A DNA stretch of 64,000 nucleotides, from NCBI RefSeq assembly GCF_024757985.1, contig NZ_CP103289.1:248001-312000 (forward strand). Reading direction: 5' to 3'. This DNA is from Cellulomonas sp. NS3. Its GTDB lineage: Bacteria > Actinomycetota > Actinomycetes > Actinomycetales > Cellulomonadaceae. Both the position numbers and the translations under genes were made by a program. Under the pieces are notes generated by a model, which worked only from the letters and a program-made list of their open reading frames with translations, was not told where the DNA came from and made no database searches. Shown piece by piece: positions 1 to 7,690 of the stretch (its first letter is position 1; the number at the start of each line of letters is the position of its first letter).

Positions 1-1
1 C

Positions 2-700
2 GCAACCTGCGAGGGGTGCCGCTCCGCCGCCTCGGCCGCGGCCGGTGCGGCCGCCGTCGCCGAGCAGCAGGCCGCGCTCGCCGGCTCCGCGCTCGCGCAG
101 GTCGAGGCCGCCGTCGCCACGCTGGCCCGCGCGCACGCCGACGCCGGTCCGGTCCTGCGGATGGCGAACCTCGCCACGGCGAGCGGCTCGGACAACTCCC
201 GCGCGCTCACGCTCGCGACGTACGTGCTGGTCCGCCGCTTCGAGGACGTCGTCGCCGCCGCGAACGACCGCCTGCTCCTGATGTCCGACGGGCGCTACGA
301 GCTCGTGCGCAGCGACGAGCGCGAGGACGTGCGCACGCGCCGCACCGGGCTGTCGATGCGGGTCGTCGACCACTCGACGGGCCTCGAGCGCGACCCGCGG
401 ACCCTCTCGGGCGGCGAGACGTTCTACGTGTCGCTGTGCCTCGCGCTGGGCATGGCCGACGTGGTCACCGCCGAGGCGGGGGGCATGGACCTCGGGACGC
501 TGTTCGTCGACGAGGGCTTCGGCTCGCTCGACCCCCACACGCTCGACGTGGTGCTCGCCGAGCTCGGGCGGCTGCGCGCCGGGGGCCGCGTGATCGGCGT
601 GGTGTCGCACGTCGAGACGCTCAAGCAGTCGATCGCCGACCGGATCGAGGTCCGGCACCTGCCGGACGGGTCGAGCACGCTCTCGGTCCGCGCGGGCTGA
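2..700 (+). CDS. sbcC: SbcC, nuclease SbcCD subunit C (3' end only)
   Basis: This is the C-terminal ~232 residues of an SMC-like ATPase; the 5' part lies outside the window. The ABC signature is seen as RTLSGGETFYVSLCLALG and the Walker B/D-loop as LGTLFVDEGFGSLDPHTLD, followed by the H-loop (GVVSHVETLK). This order and spacing are typical of SbcC/Rad50, which works with the SbcD nuclease on DNA hairpins and protein-blocked ends. The upstream part shows an Ala/Glu-rich coiled-coil tail (AQVEAAVATLARAHA). The sbcD partner is expected upstream, outside the window. Confidence 0.93.
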   Translation, partial: ATCEGCRSAASAAAGAAAVAEQQAALAGSALAQVEAAVATLARAHADAGPVLRMANLATASGSDNSRALTLATYVLVRRFEDVVAAANDRLLLMSDGRYELVRSDEREDVRTRRTGLSMRVVDHSTGLERDPRTLSGGETFYVSLCLALGMADVVTAEAGGMDLGTLFVDEGFGSLDPHTLDVVLAELGRLRAGGRVIGVVSHVETLKQSIADRIEVRHLPDGSSTLSVRAG

Positions 701-701
701 C

Positions 702-818
702 CCCGCGCGCGGCGGGCTCCTGCCGCCGCACGGCCGGGTGGCGGTCAACCTCTCGGCGCACGACGCCGGGGAACCCGCGGTCGTGGACCTCGTGCGCGAC
801 TGCGTCGAGCAAGCCTGA
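702..818 (+). pseudogene. Relic with EAL-domain-like motif
   Basis: Directly after sbcC an open frame ends at TGA 816-818. Its last ~27 residues contain RVAVNLSAHDAGEPAVVDLV followed by RDCVEQA. The VNLS motif plus a following helix is the pattern of the EAL c-di-GMP phosphodiesterase fold (usually vsVNLSarql..). No further EAL motifs occur before the stop, and no start or ribosome-binding site is convincing. I read it as a gene remnant, but a chance resemblance is possible. Confidence 0.35.
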
Positions 819-829
819 CCCGGCCGGGC

Positions 830-2017
830 TCAGTCCGTCTCGCGGCGCAGGGCCAGGATCGTCAGGTCGTCGGGCCGGTCGTTCGCCCCGAGCGCCCACA
901 GCACCTGCGCGACGGCCTCGTGCGCGGACGGCGCGCCGCGCGCCGCACTCTCGACGACGGCGAGCGCCTCGAGGGTCCCGCCGGAGGCGTCGAGCGCGTC
1001 GAGCACGCCGTCGCTCAGCGTGAGCACGAGGTCGCCGGGCTCGAGCGGCACCCGGGCCGCAACCCGCTCGGTGCCGGGGACCGCGCCGAGCGGCGGGCCC
1101 TGCGACGCGAGCCGCTCGGTCGTGCCGTCGGCGCGGAGCAGCAGCGTGAGCCCGTGGCCGGCGTCGCACCAGGTCAGGACGTGCGCCTCGGGGTCGATCT
1201 TCCCGTGGAACGCGGTCACGAAGCTGCCGGTGCGCAGGAGGTCGGCCTCGAGGGCGGCCTCGGCGTCCGCGAGCGAGGCGGCGACGTCCCCCCGCCGCGC
1301 CGAGCTGCGCAGGACCGCGCGCACGGTCGCCGCGATGATCGCCGCGCCGCCGCCCTTGCCCATGACGTCCGCGAGCGTGAGCGCGACGCCGCCGGCGACG
1401 GGGTGCCAGTCGTAGAAGTCCCCGCCGACGGCCCGCGCGGGAAGGCAGCGGCCCGACACCTCGTAGCCCGGCAGGTCCGGCATGCTGCGGGGCAGCAGCC
1501 CGGCCTGGACCTGGGACGCGCGCTCGAGCTCCTCGTGGACCAGCAGCTCCTTCTCGACCCACAGCGCGAGGTCGCGCAGCAGCCGCGCGTCCTCCTCCCC
1601 GAAGGTGCGGGGCGTGGAGTCGGCGAGGCACAGAGTGCCCACCCGGTACCCGGCCTGCCCGTGCAGGGGCTGGCCCGCGAAGAACCGGATGCCCATCGGA
1701 CCGGTCACGTAGGGGTTGTCGCGGAACCGGGCGTCCTCGCGCGCGTCCTCGACGACGAGCAGGTCGGGGTGCTCGATGGCGAGCGCGGACAACGACGCCT
1801 CGCGCGGGTGCACCCGAGCGTCGATGCCGACGCCGGCCTTGTGGAAGACGCGGTCGCGGTCGACGAGCGCGACGGCGACCTTCTCGACGCCGAAGAGGCT
1901 CTGCGCGAGGCGCACGACGCGCTCGAACCGCTCCTCGCGCGGGGTGTCGAGCACGCCGAGCCGGCGCACGACGTCGACGCGGGTGTCCTCCGCCTCCTGC
2001 GCGCGTGTCACGGTCAT
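830..2017 (-). CDS. GAF-domain PP2C-type (SpoIIE/RsbU-like) phosphatase
   Basis: 395 residues. Residues ~15-155 form a GAF sensor domain (VALVDRDRVFHKAGVG, FFAGQPLHG, GTLCLAD). Residues ~165-392 form a SpoIIE/PP2C Ser/Thr phosphatase with the metal-site motifs GGDFYDW (D200), ADVMGKG (D217), CDAGHG, LSDGVLDA and RPDDLTIL. Such proteins dephosphorylate anti-sigma antagonists in partner-switching pathways. The STAS and anti-sigma kinase genes at 11.4-12.5 kb are plausible partners, but that link is inferred. Start ATG 2017 lies 6 nt after a TACGGT -10-like box with no Shine-Dalgarno, so the mRNA is probably leaderless. Confidence 0.92.
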   Translation of the reverse strand: MTVTRAQEAEDTRVDVVRRLGVLDTPREERFERVVRLAQSLFGVEKVAVALVDRDRVFHKAGVGIDARVHPREASLSALAIEHPDLLVVEDAREDARFRDNPYVTGPMGIRFFAGQPLHGQAGYRVGTLCLADSTPRTFGEEDARLLRDLALWVEKELLVHEELERASQVQAGLLPRSMPDLPGYEVSGRCLPARAVGGDFYDWHPVAGGVALTLADVMGKGGGAAIIAATVRAVLRSSARRGDVAASLADAEAALEADLLRTGSFVTAFHGKIDPEAHVLTWCDAGHGLTLLLRADGTTERLASQGPPLGAVPGTERVAARVPLEPGDLVLTLSDGVLDALDASGGTLEALAVVESAARGAPSAHEAVAQVLWALGANDRPDDLTILALRRETD

Positions 2018-2023
2018 GCCCCG

Positions 2024-2029
2024 ACCGTA
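2024..2029 (-). promoter_or_regulatory. -10 box for leaderless PP2C phosphatase mRNA
   Basis: On the minus strand TACGGT is followed by CGGGGC and then the ATG at 2017. The TAnnnT-N6-start arrangement matches leaderless actinobacterial promoters and fits the absence of a ribosome-binding site. Confidence 0.45.
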
Positions 2030-2199
2030 AGCCGGGATCGTCGCCGAGGTAAGCGGGCTCCGACGGCCGCGGCCGGCCCGACCGGGACACGCGCGGACGA
2101 ACCGGGACGAACGCGCCGGGTGAGAATGCCGACATCACCGCCGTGCGCGCCACGAACCGGGACGGACGCCCGGGGGCGGTCCGCCCGCCGCACGCGACC

Positions 2200-2613
2200 T
2201 CACCAGCTCCAGCCCCGGGCCGCGAGCTCGACCTCCTCGCGGAACCGCTCCTGCGGGTCGCCCTTGGCGCGCTGCAGGACCTCGACGCCCGCGAGCCGGC
2301 ACGCCTCGGCGAGCAGCTGGTCGTAGGCCAGCTGCGTGGCGATGACGCGCTCGGCGAGCGCGAACGTCCGGGGCTCGCCCTCGAGCGCGCGCGCGTGGTC
2401 GGCGACGACGCCGAGCCGGGTCTGCAGGCGCAGCGCGACGAACGGGTCGGGCGGTCCGGGTTCCCGCCGGCGCAGGCGGTCGGCGCCGCGCTCGAGCACG
2501 CGCGCGAGGCGCACGCGCCACGGGGCCGGCTCCTCGGGGGACGGGAAGAGCGCCATGAGGGCTCCGAAGAGCACGGCGGGGCCCAGGAAGACCACCAGCA
2601 ACGACCACATCAT
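2200..2613 (-). CDS. Small membrane-anchored protein of unknown function
   Basis: 137 residues. An N-terminal hydrophobic segment (residues ~3-23, MWSLLVVFLGPAVLFGALM) is followed by a charged cytosolic-type tail, mostly helical and Arg/Glu/Leu rich, ending in ARGWSW. I do not recognise a family. A TAGCCT box on the minus strand near 2646-2651, next to TGACGTCA, could be its -10 element. The gene lies 182 bp upstream of the PP2C gene on the same strand, and that gap carries the phosphatase's own promoter-like box. Confidence 0.7.
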   Translation of the reverse strand: MMWSLLVVFLGPAVLFGALMALFPSPEEPAPWRVRLARVLERGADRLRRREPGPPDPFVALRLQTRLGVVADHARALEGEPRTFALAERVIATQLAYDQLLAEACRLAGVEVLQRAKGDPQERFREEVELAARGWSW

Positions 2614-2720
2614 CGTCGGCCCCCGTCCCTGCGCCTGACGTCAGGCTAGGCGCATGATGTGACGTGCGCCACAGCAATTCGGGGGACCCGGTGGACGGTC
2701 CGACGAGCGCCTCTGAGGCC

Positions 2721-2768
2721 GCCCGCGGGGCCGCCCGCGGGGCCGCCCGCGGGGCCGCCCGCGGGGCC
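2721..2768. repeat. Four exact 12-bp tandem repeats (GCCCGCGGGGCC)
   Basis: GCCCGCGGGGCC occurs four times head to tail, with degenerate half-units on both sides. Each unit is nearly self-complementary, so the array can fold into several alternative GC hairpins. It lies 120 bp upstream of the ABC ATPase start. Read in frame with that gene it would give an Ala-Arg-Gly-Ala repeat, but I take it as non-coding leader. Confidence 0.8.
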
Positions 2769-2891
2769 GCCCCCGGGGGTGCGCTCAGGGGCGGGCAGGG
2801 GCCTGACCAGGGGGTTCCCCCATCGCCCGCGCCGCCCCGGCGGGCCACGATGAGGGACGGCAGCAGTCCGACCCACCGAGGGGCCTCCCGC

Positions 2892-3743
2892 ATGAGCAGC
2901 ACCGCCAGCCCGACGAGCCCGGCCACCACGAGCACCCCCACGAGCCCGCCGACGCCGCCCACGGCGACGGCGATCGCGTACGCGCGCGAGCTCCGCAAGA
3001 CGTACGGTGACGGCGACACCGCGGTGCACGCGCTCGCCGGCGTCGACGTCGAGTTCCGGCGCGGCGAGCTCACCGCGATCATGGGCCCCTCGGGCTCGGG
3101 CAAGTCGACGCTCATGCACTGCATGGCGGGCCTCGACCGGCCCACGTCGGGCACGGTCGTCGTCGACGGCGACGAGGTCAGCCGGATGAACGAGCGCAGG
3201 CTGACGAGGCTGCGCCGCACGCGCCTCGGGTTCGTGTTCCAGGCGTTCAACCTCGTGCCGACGCTGACCGCGCTCGAGAACATCACGCTGCCGCTCGACA
3301 TCGCCCGGCGGCCCGTCGACCGCGCGCACCTCGACGCCGTGGTCGCCGCGGTGGGGCTCCAGGACCGCCTGCACCACAAGCCGAGCGAGCTCTCGGGCGG
3401 CCAGCAGCAGCGTGTCGCGTGCGCGCGGGCGCTCGTGTCGCAGCCCGCCGTGGTGTTCGCCGACGAGCCGACCGGCAACCTCGACTCCGCGTCGTCCGCC
3501 GAGGTGCTGGGCTTCCTGCGCCGCTCCGTCGAGGAGCTCGGCCAGACGATCGTCATGGTCACGCACGACCCGACCGCCGCGTCCTACGCGCACCGCGTGC
3601 TGTTCCTCGCCGACGGGCTGCTCGTCGGCGAGCTGCTCGACCCGACCCCCGCGTCGGTGCTCGACGCGCTCGCCGCCGCCGCGCAGTCCGCCGCGGACCG
3701 GTCCGCCGCCGCTCAGCGCACCGCCGCCCGGTCCGCACGATGA
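2892..3743 (+). CDS. ABC transporter ATP-binding protein (MacB/LolD type)
   Basis: 283 residues. Motifs in order: Walker A GPSGSGKST, Q-loop (VFQAFNLVPTLT), signature LSGGQQQR, Walker B VVFADEPTGNLD and H-loop MVTHDPTA. The class is the lipoprotein/macrolide-exporter (LolD, MacB, FtsE-like) ATPases that pair with FtsX-type permeases. I chose ATG 2892 because GAGGGG precedes it at proper distance; a longer frame to 2664 only adds a low-complexity Ala/Arg/Gly and Pro stretch. The stop overlaps the permease start (ATGA), so the two are coupled. Confidence 0.95.
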   Translation: MSSTASPTSPATTSTPTSPPTPPTATAIAYARELRKTYGDGDTAVHALAGVDVEFRRGELTAIMGPSGSGKSTLMHCMAGLDRPTSGTVVVDGDEVSRMNERRLTRLRRTRLGFVFQAFNLVPTLTALENITLPLDIARRPVDRAHLDAVVAAVGLQDRLHHKPSELSGGQQQRVACARALVSQPAVVFADEPTGNLDSASSAEVLGFLRRSVEELGQTIVMVTHDPTAASYAHRVLFLADGLLVGELLDPTPASVLDALAAAAQSAADRSAAAQRTAARSAR

Positions 3744-6310
3744 GGCGCGTGGCCCTGCGGGGCATCCGCGCGCACCTCGTGCGGTTCGTGCTGTCGGTCC
3801 TCGCCGTGGCGCTCGGCGTCGCGTTCGTGGCGGGCACCTTCTCGCTGCGCACGATGCTGTCGTCGACGTTCACCGGCATCGTCGAGAGCACGACGACGGC
3901 CGACGCCTACGTGCAGGGGACGCAGACGGTCGGCGGCTCGCAGCCGGGCGGCGACTCCGGGCTCAACCCCGTCCCGCTCGCGCTCGCCGCGACGCTCGAG
4001 GGTGTGGAGGGCGTCGACCACGTGATCCCGGCGCTGCAGGGCCCGATCGTGCTCGTCGGGGCCGACGGCACCGCCGTGCAGAGCACCCAGGCGCCGTCCT
4101 TCGCGTTCGCCTACGACCCGCGCGACGACACCCTCGAGCTCACCGCGGGCCGCGCGCCCGAGGGCGAGGGCGAGATCGCGGTCGAGGCGGCGACGCTCGA
4201 GAGCTCGGGGCTCGCGCTCGGGGACTCCACGACCGTCGTGCTCGGCGACGACCTCCGGACCGTCGAGGTCGTCGGCGAGGCCACCGGGGGCACGCCGTTC
4301 GCGGGTGCCACGATCGTGCTGCTCGACGCCGAGGTGGCGACCGCCGCGTACGCGCCCGACGGGCTCGTCCCCCTGCACGCCGTGCACGCCGAGGACGGCG
4401 TGACCGAGGCGGAGCTCGTCGACCGGGTCGAGGAGGCGCTCGCCGGCGTCCCCGAGGGGGCGCAGGCGGCTGCGGTCACCGGCGACTCGCTCCGCGAGGA
4501 CACCCGCGCCGAGATCGACAGCCAGCTCGGGTTCGTCACGACGTTCCTGCTCGTCTTCGCCGGGATCTCGCTGTTCGTCGGCGGCTTCATCATCGCCAAC
4601 ACGTTCGCGATGTCCGTGCGCCAGCGGATGCGTGAGTTCGCGCTGCTGCGCGCCGTCGGGGCCTCACCCGCCCAGGTGTTCTCGTCGATCCTCGTGCAGG
4701 CGGCCGCGGTCGGCGTGCTCGGCTCGGCGCTCGGCGTCGCGGGCGGCGTCGGCCTGGTCCAGGTGCTCAAGGTCGTGTTCGAGCGTATGGGCATGGCGCT
4801 CTCGGGCGAGATCCCGCTCGACGGGTTCACGGTCGTCGTCTCGATCCTCGTCGGGACCGTCGTGAGCGTGCTCGCCGCGGCGCTCCCGGCCCGCCGTGCG
4901 GCTCTGGTGCCGCCCGTCGAGGCGATGCGCGACGACGTCGCGGTGCCCGAGCGCTCGCTGCGCGTCCGGGCCGCGCTGGGGTCGCTCGCGGTCGTCGCCG
5001 GGGTCGCGGCCGTCGTGTCGTCGGTCCGGTCCCCCGACGGGGCAGACGCGGGTCTCGTGCTCGGCGTCGGCGCCGGGGCGGTCCTCATCGGCACGCTCCT
5101 GCTCTCGCCCGTGATCGCGCGCTGGTCGATCGGCGTGCTCGCGCTCCCGCTCGTCGCGACCGTCCGCCCGCTCGGCCGGCTCGCGCGCGGCAACGTCGTG
5201 CGCAACCCCCGCCGCACCGCGAACACCGCGGGCGCGCTCATGATCGGCATGGCGCTCGTCGGCGCGTCCGCGGTCCTCGCGGCGTCCGCCCAGGCGTCGA
5301 CGAGCGCGATCGTCGAGGCCGAGGCGAACGCGGACCTCATCCTCCAGTCGGCCGGGTCGAGCTCGATCCCGACCGGCGCGGTCGACGACGTGCTGGGAGT
5401 GCCCGGGGTCGACGCGGTCGACCCGTTCCTCGCCGGGTCGGTCCTCGTGGCCCCGGCCGGACGGACCCCGGGACCGGGGGACGCGGGGCTCGTCGCGGGC
5501 ATCGAGCCCGGCGCCGTCGGGCGCAGCCTCGACATCGAGGAGATCGACGGCTCGTTCGGCGACGCGCTCGCCGCGGGACGGCTCGCCGTGCAGGAGTCGG
5601 CCGCGGACGACGCCGGCTGGGCCGTCGGCGACGAGCTCACGGTCGTCGGCGTGGGCGGGGCGCGCACCGTGGAGATCGGCGCCGTGATCGACTCCCGGGC
5701 GATCGGGACCTCGGTCGTGCTCCCCGCCGACCTGTTCCGCGCGCTCGTCCCGGAGCAGCAGACGTTCCTGTCGACCGCCTTCGTGACGTTCGACGACGGG
5801 GCCGACGCGGGCGACGTCCGGGCCGGCGTGACCCGCGCCGTCCAGCCGTACGTGGTGGTCGCCGTGCTCGACTCGGAGGAGTACGTCTCGCAGATCGCCG
5901 CGCAGATCGACCAGGTGCTCGTGATCCTCTACGCGCTGCTCGGGCTCTCGGTCGTGATCGCGGTGCTCGGCATCGTGAACACCCTCGCGCTCTCGGTGAT
6001 CGAGCGGACCCGGGAGATCGGCCTGCTGCGCGCGGTCGGGCTCGGCCGGTTCCAGCTCGCGGGAACCGTCACGATCGAGTCGGTGCTGACCGCGGTGTTC
6101 GGGACGGTCGTCGGGCTCGGCGTCGGGGTCGCGCTCGCCTCGGCGATGCCGACGGTGTTCGCCGACGAGGGCCTCGGGACGCTCGTCGTGCCCTGGGCGA
6201 GCCTCGCGGCGATGCTGGCGCTGGCCGTCGTCGTCGGGGTGCTCGCCGCCGTGTGGCCCGGTGCCCGTGCGGCGCGGCTGCCGGTGCTCCAGGCGATCAG
6301 CTACGAGTGA
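3740..6310 (+). CDS. FtsX-family ABC transporter permease (two FtsX modules)
   Basis: 856 residues starting at ATG 3740, which overlaps the ATPase stop. An N-terminal membrane segment (residues ~14-36) is followed by a MacB-like extracellular domain (~40-245), then an FtsX permease domain with three helices (~265-390; motif MREFALLRAVGASPAQVF). A second copy follows (LVRNPRRTANT-type link, extracellular part, then REIGLLRAVGLGRFQL near the C terminus). This duplicated layout is common in actinobacterial exporters of lipids, peptides or antibiotics. The substrate cannot be read from sequence. Confidence 0.93.
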   Translation: MRRVALRGIRAHLVRFVLSVLAVALGVAFVAGTFSLRTMLSSTFTGIVESTTTADAYVQGTQTVGGSQPGGDSGLNPVPLALAATLEGVEGVDHVIPALQGPIVLVGADGTAVQSTQAPSFAFAYDPRDDTLELTAGRAPEGEGEIAVEAATLESSGLALGDSTTVVLGDDLRTVEVVGEATGGTPFAGATIVLLDAEVATAAYAPDGLVPLHAVHAEDGVTEAELVDRVEEALAGVPEGAQAAAVTGDSLREDTRAEIDSQLGFVTTFLLVFAGISLFVGGFIIANTFAMSVRQRMREFALLRAVGASPAQVFSSILVQAAAVGVLGSALGVAGGVGLVQVLKVVFERMGMALSGEIPLDGFTVVVSILVGTVVSVLAAALPARRAALVPPVEAMRDDVAVPERSLRVRAALGSLAVVAGVAAVVSSVRSPDGADAGLVLGVGAGAVLIGTLLLSPVIARWSIGVLALPLVATVRPLGRLARGNVVRNPRRTANTAGALMIGMALVGASAVLAASAQASTSAIVEAEANADLILQSAGSSSIPTGAVDDVLGVPGVDAVDPFLAGSVLVAPAGRTPGPGDAGLVAGIEPGAVGRSLDIEEIDGSFGDALAAGRLAVQESAADDAGWAVGDELTVVGVGGARTVEIGAVIDSRAIGTSVVLPADLFRALVPEQQTFLSTAFVTFDDGADAGDVRAGVTRAVQPYVVVAVLDSEEYVSQIAAQIDQVLVILYALLGLSVVIAVLGIVNTLALSVIERTREIGLLRAVGLGRFQLAGTVTIESVLTAVFGTVVGLGVGVALASAMPTVFADEGLGTLVVPWASLAAMLALAVVVGVLAAVWPGARAARLPVLQAISYE

Positions 6311-6342
6311 GGTTCACGCCGGACCTCGTGCCCGCGCCGCAC

Positions 6343-6624
6343 CTAGGCGTCGTCCCTGCCCCAGCGCCCGAGCGCGACGATCGCCTCGCGCAGGGCGAGT
6401 CCGCGAGCGGTCAGTGCGTAGGCGCGGGTGTTGTGCCGGAGGGGCAGACGGGACAGGACGCCGGCCGCCTCGAGCTCGCGCAGGCGCGTCGCGAGCATGT
6501 TCGTCGGCGCTCCCAGGTCCCGCTGCAGGTCGCTGTAGCGCTGCGGCCCGTCGAGCAGCCGCTCCACGATGAGCAGGGCCCATCGTGCTCCGACGACGTC
6601 GAGGGCCGCGGCGAGGTCGCTCAC
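6343..6624 (-). CDS. HxlR-type winged-helix transcriptional regulator
   Basis: 93 residues. The fold is seen in DVVGARWALLIVERLLDG (helix 1), RYSDLQRDLGAPTNMLATRL (helix-turn-helix) and GVLSRLPLRHNTRAYALTARG (wing), all typical of HxlR regulators. GTG 6624 overlaps the stop of the upstream VOC gene (GTGA), so it is translationally coupled as the second gene of the unit. It is likely to bind the 17-bp palindrome at 7035-7051 and control its own operon; this is inferred from position. Confidence 0.85.
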   Translation of the reverse strand: MSDLAAALDVVGARWALLIVERLLDGPQRYSDLQRDLGAPTNMLATRLRELEAAGVLSRLPLRHNTRAYALTARGLALREAIVALGRWGRDDA

Positions 6625-7025
6625 GCCGTCGGATCGGTGTCCGGCTTCATCCAGAACGGTGAGTAGTGGTACCCGTCCGGGTCGTCGAACTGTCGCTGGT
6701 ACATGAAGGGGTAGTCGTCGGTGTCGCCGATCCGCCCGCCGGCGGCCCCGGCGCGCTCGACGAGGTCGTCCACCGCCTCGCGGCTCCCGAGCTCGAAGGA
6801 GACCGTGATCTTCGAGGGGGTGTCGGGGCCGCCCACCAGCTCCTCGACGCCGCCGACGGCGGCGTACATCTCGCGGCTGCCGAGCATGACGTACTGCTCG
6901 GGCGCGATCGCGAAGCACGCCACGTTGTGGTCGGACATCTCGGCACTGAGGGTCCAGCCGAGGCCGGTGTAGAAGGTGGTCGCGCGCTCGACGCTCTCGA
7001 CGGGGCAGGTGATGAAGAGGCTCAT
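6621..7025 (-). CDS. VOC-family (glyoxalase-fold) protein
   Basis: 134 residues with the paired beta-alpha-beta-beta-beta pattern of the vicinal oxygen chelate fold: ITCPVESVERATTFYTGLGW at the N terminus, and DDYPFMYQRQFDDPDGYHY then SPFWMK at the C terminus. Substrate unknown; relatives include glyoxalase-like and lactoylglutathione-lyase-like proteins of stress operons. ATG 7025 lies 10 nt from the palindrome at 7035-7051, so the operator sits over the promoter or leader. It forms one unit with the HxlR gene. Confidence 0.85.
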   Translation of the reverse strand: MSLFITCPVESVERATTFYTGLGWTLSAEMSDHNVACFAIAPEQYVMLGSREMYAAVGGVEELVGGPDTPSKITVSFELGSREAVDDLVERAGAAGGRIGDTDDYPFMYQRQFDDPDGYHYSPFWMKPDTDPTA

Positions 7026-7034
7026 GACGTCGAT

Positions 7035-7051
7035 ACTTGCAAAATGCAAGT
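7035..7051. promoter_or_regulatory. Palindromic operator ACTTGCA-AAA-TGCAAGT
   Basis: A perfect 7-bp inverted repeat with a 3-nt spacer lies just upstream of the VOC start. It is strikingly AT-rich for this genome. Size and place fit a dimeric winged-helix regulator, most simply the HxlR protein encoded two genes downstream. Confidence 0.7.
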
Positions 7052-7124
7052 AGATGGTCAAGGCCCTGGTCGTGCCGGATGCCCGTCCCGCAGCGGCCGG
7101 GTCTCCGGCGTGGGACCCTTCAGC

Positions 7125-7604
7125 GTGACCTCCACCCCGGAACGCCGCTCTGTGAGCACCGCCGTCCCGCGCCGCCGCCCTCGCGTCCTGCTCGTCGAGG
7201 ACGACCCGGGCGACGTCCTGATGATCCGGGAGGCGTACGCGGACCTCGGGCGCAGCGAGGACCTCATGGTCGTCAACGACGGCATCGAGGCGCTCGAGCA
7301 CGTCCGCCACGAGGGCGCGTACGCCGAGGCGCCGCTCCCGGACCTCATCCTGCTCGACCTCAACCTGCCGCGGATGAGCGGGCGCGAGGTGCTGCACGCG
7401 CTCAAGACCGACCCGGCCCTGAGCCACATCCCGGTGGTCGTGCTGACGACGTCGTCGGGCGAGGAGGACATCGTCAACGCGTACACGGGGCACGCGAGCT
7501 CGTACGTCACCAAGCCCGTGGACTTCGAGGAGTTCGTGGCGGCGATCCACCAGATCGACCGCTTCTACTCCGAGGTCGCGCGGCTGCCCGACCACGCCGC
7601 GTAG
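7125..7604 (+). CDS. Single-domain response regulator (Rcp1-like receiver)
   Basis: 159 residues, receiver domain only. The acidic pocket is E25-D26-D27 (VLLVEDDPGD), the phospho-acceptor D78 (DLILLDLNLPRMSG), T108/T109 and K130 (YVTKPVDFEEF). The Rcp1 subfamily signature is the DPGD...YADLG start and the IHQIDRFY end. Such receivers work with phytochrome-type or GAF-containing histidine kinases; no kinase is in the window. The start is uncertain: GTG 7110, 7125 and 7152 are in frame and none has a clear Shine-Dalgarno. Confidence 0.88.
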   Translation: MTSTPERRSVSTAVPRRRPRVLLVEDDPGDVLMIREAYADLGRSEDLMVVNDGIEALEHVRHEGAYAEAPLPDLILLDLNLPRMSGREVLHALKTDPALSHIPVVVLTTSSGEEDIVNAYTGHASSYVTKPVDFEEFVAAIHQIDRFYSEVARLPDHAA

Positions 7605-7624
7605 CAGCTCAGCCACGTGCCGGG

Positions 7625-7649
7625 GGCGCCGGACAGGGCGTCCGGCGCC
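7625..7649. terminator. Bidirectional terminator hairpin
   Basis: GGCGCCGGAC, a 5-nt loop and GTCCGGCGCC form a perfect 10-bp stem in the 86-bp gap between the convergent response-regulator and GAF genes. No U-run follows, as is common in high-GC actinobacteria. Confidence 0.6.
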
Positions 7650-7690
7650 TGACGCGTCGGTGGACCGGGCGCCGGGCGTCGAGCGCCGGT

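Noticed and set aside
16-1023. Open frame running through sbcC and into the PP2C gene
   Set aside because: It is the wrong frame for the clear SbcC motifs and is composed mostly of Arg and Gly.
2664-2891. N-terminal extension of the ABC ATPase through the 12-bp repeat
   Set aside because: It would give an Ala/Arg/Gly repeat unlike any ATPase. ATG 2892 has a proper ribosome-binding site.
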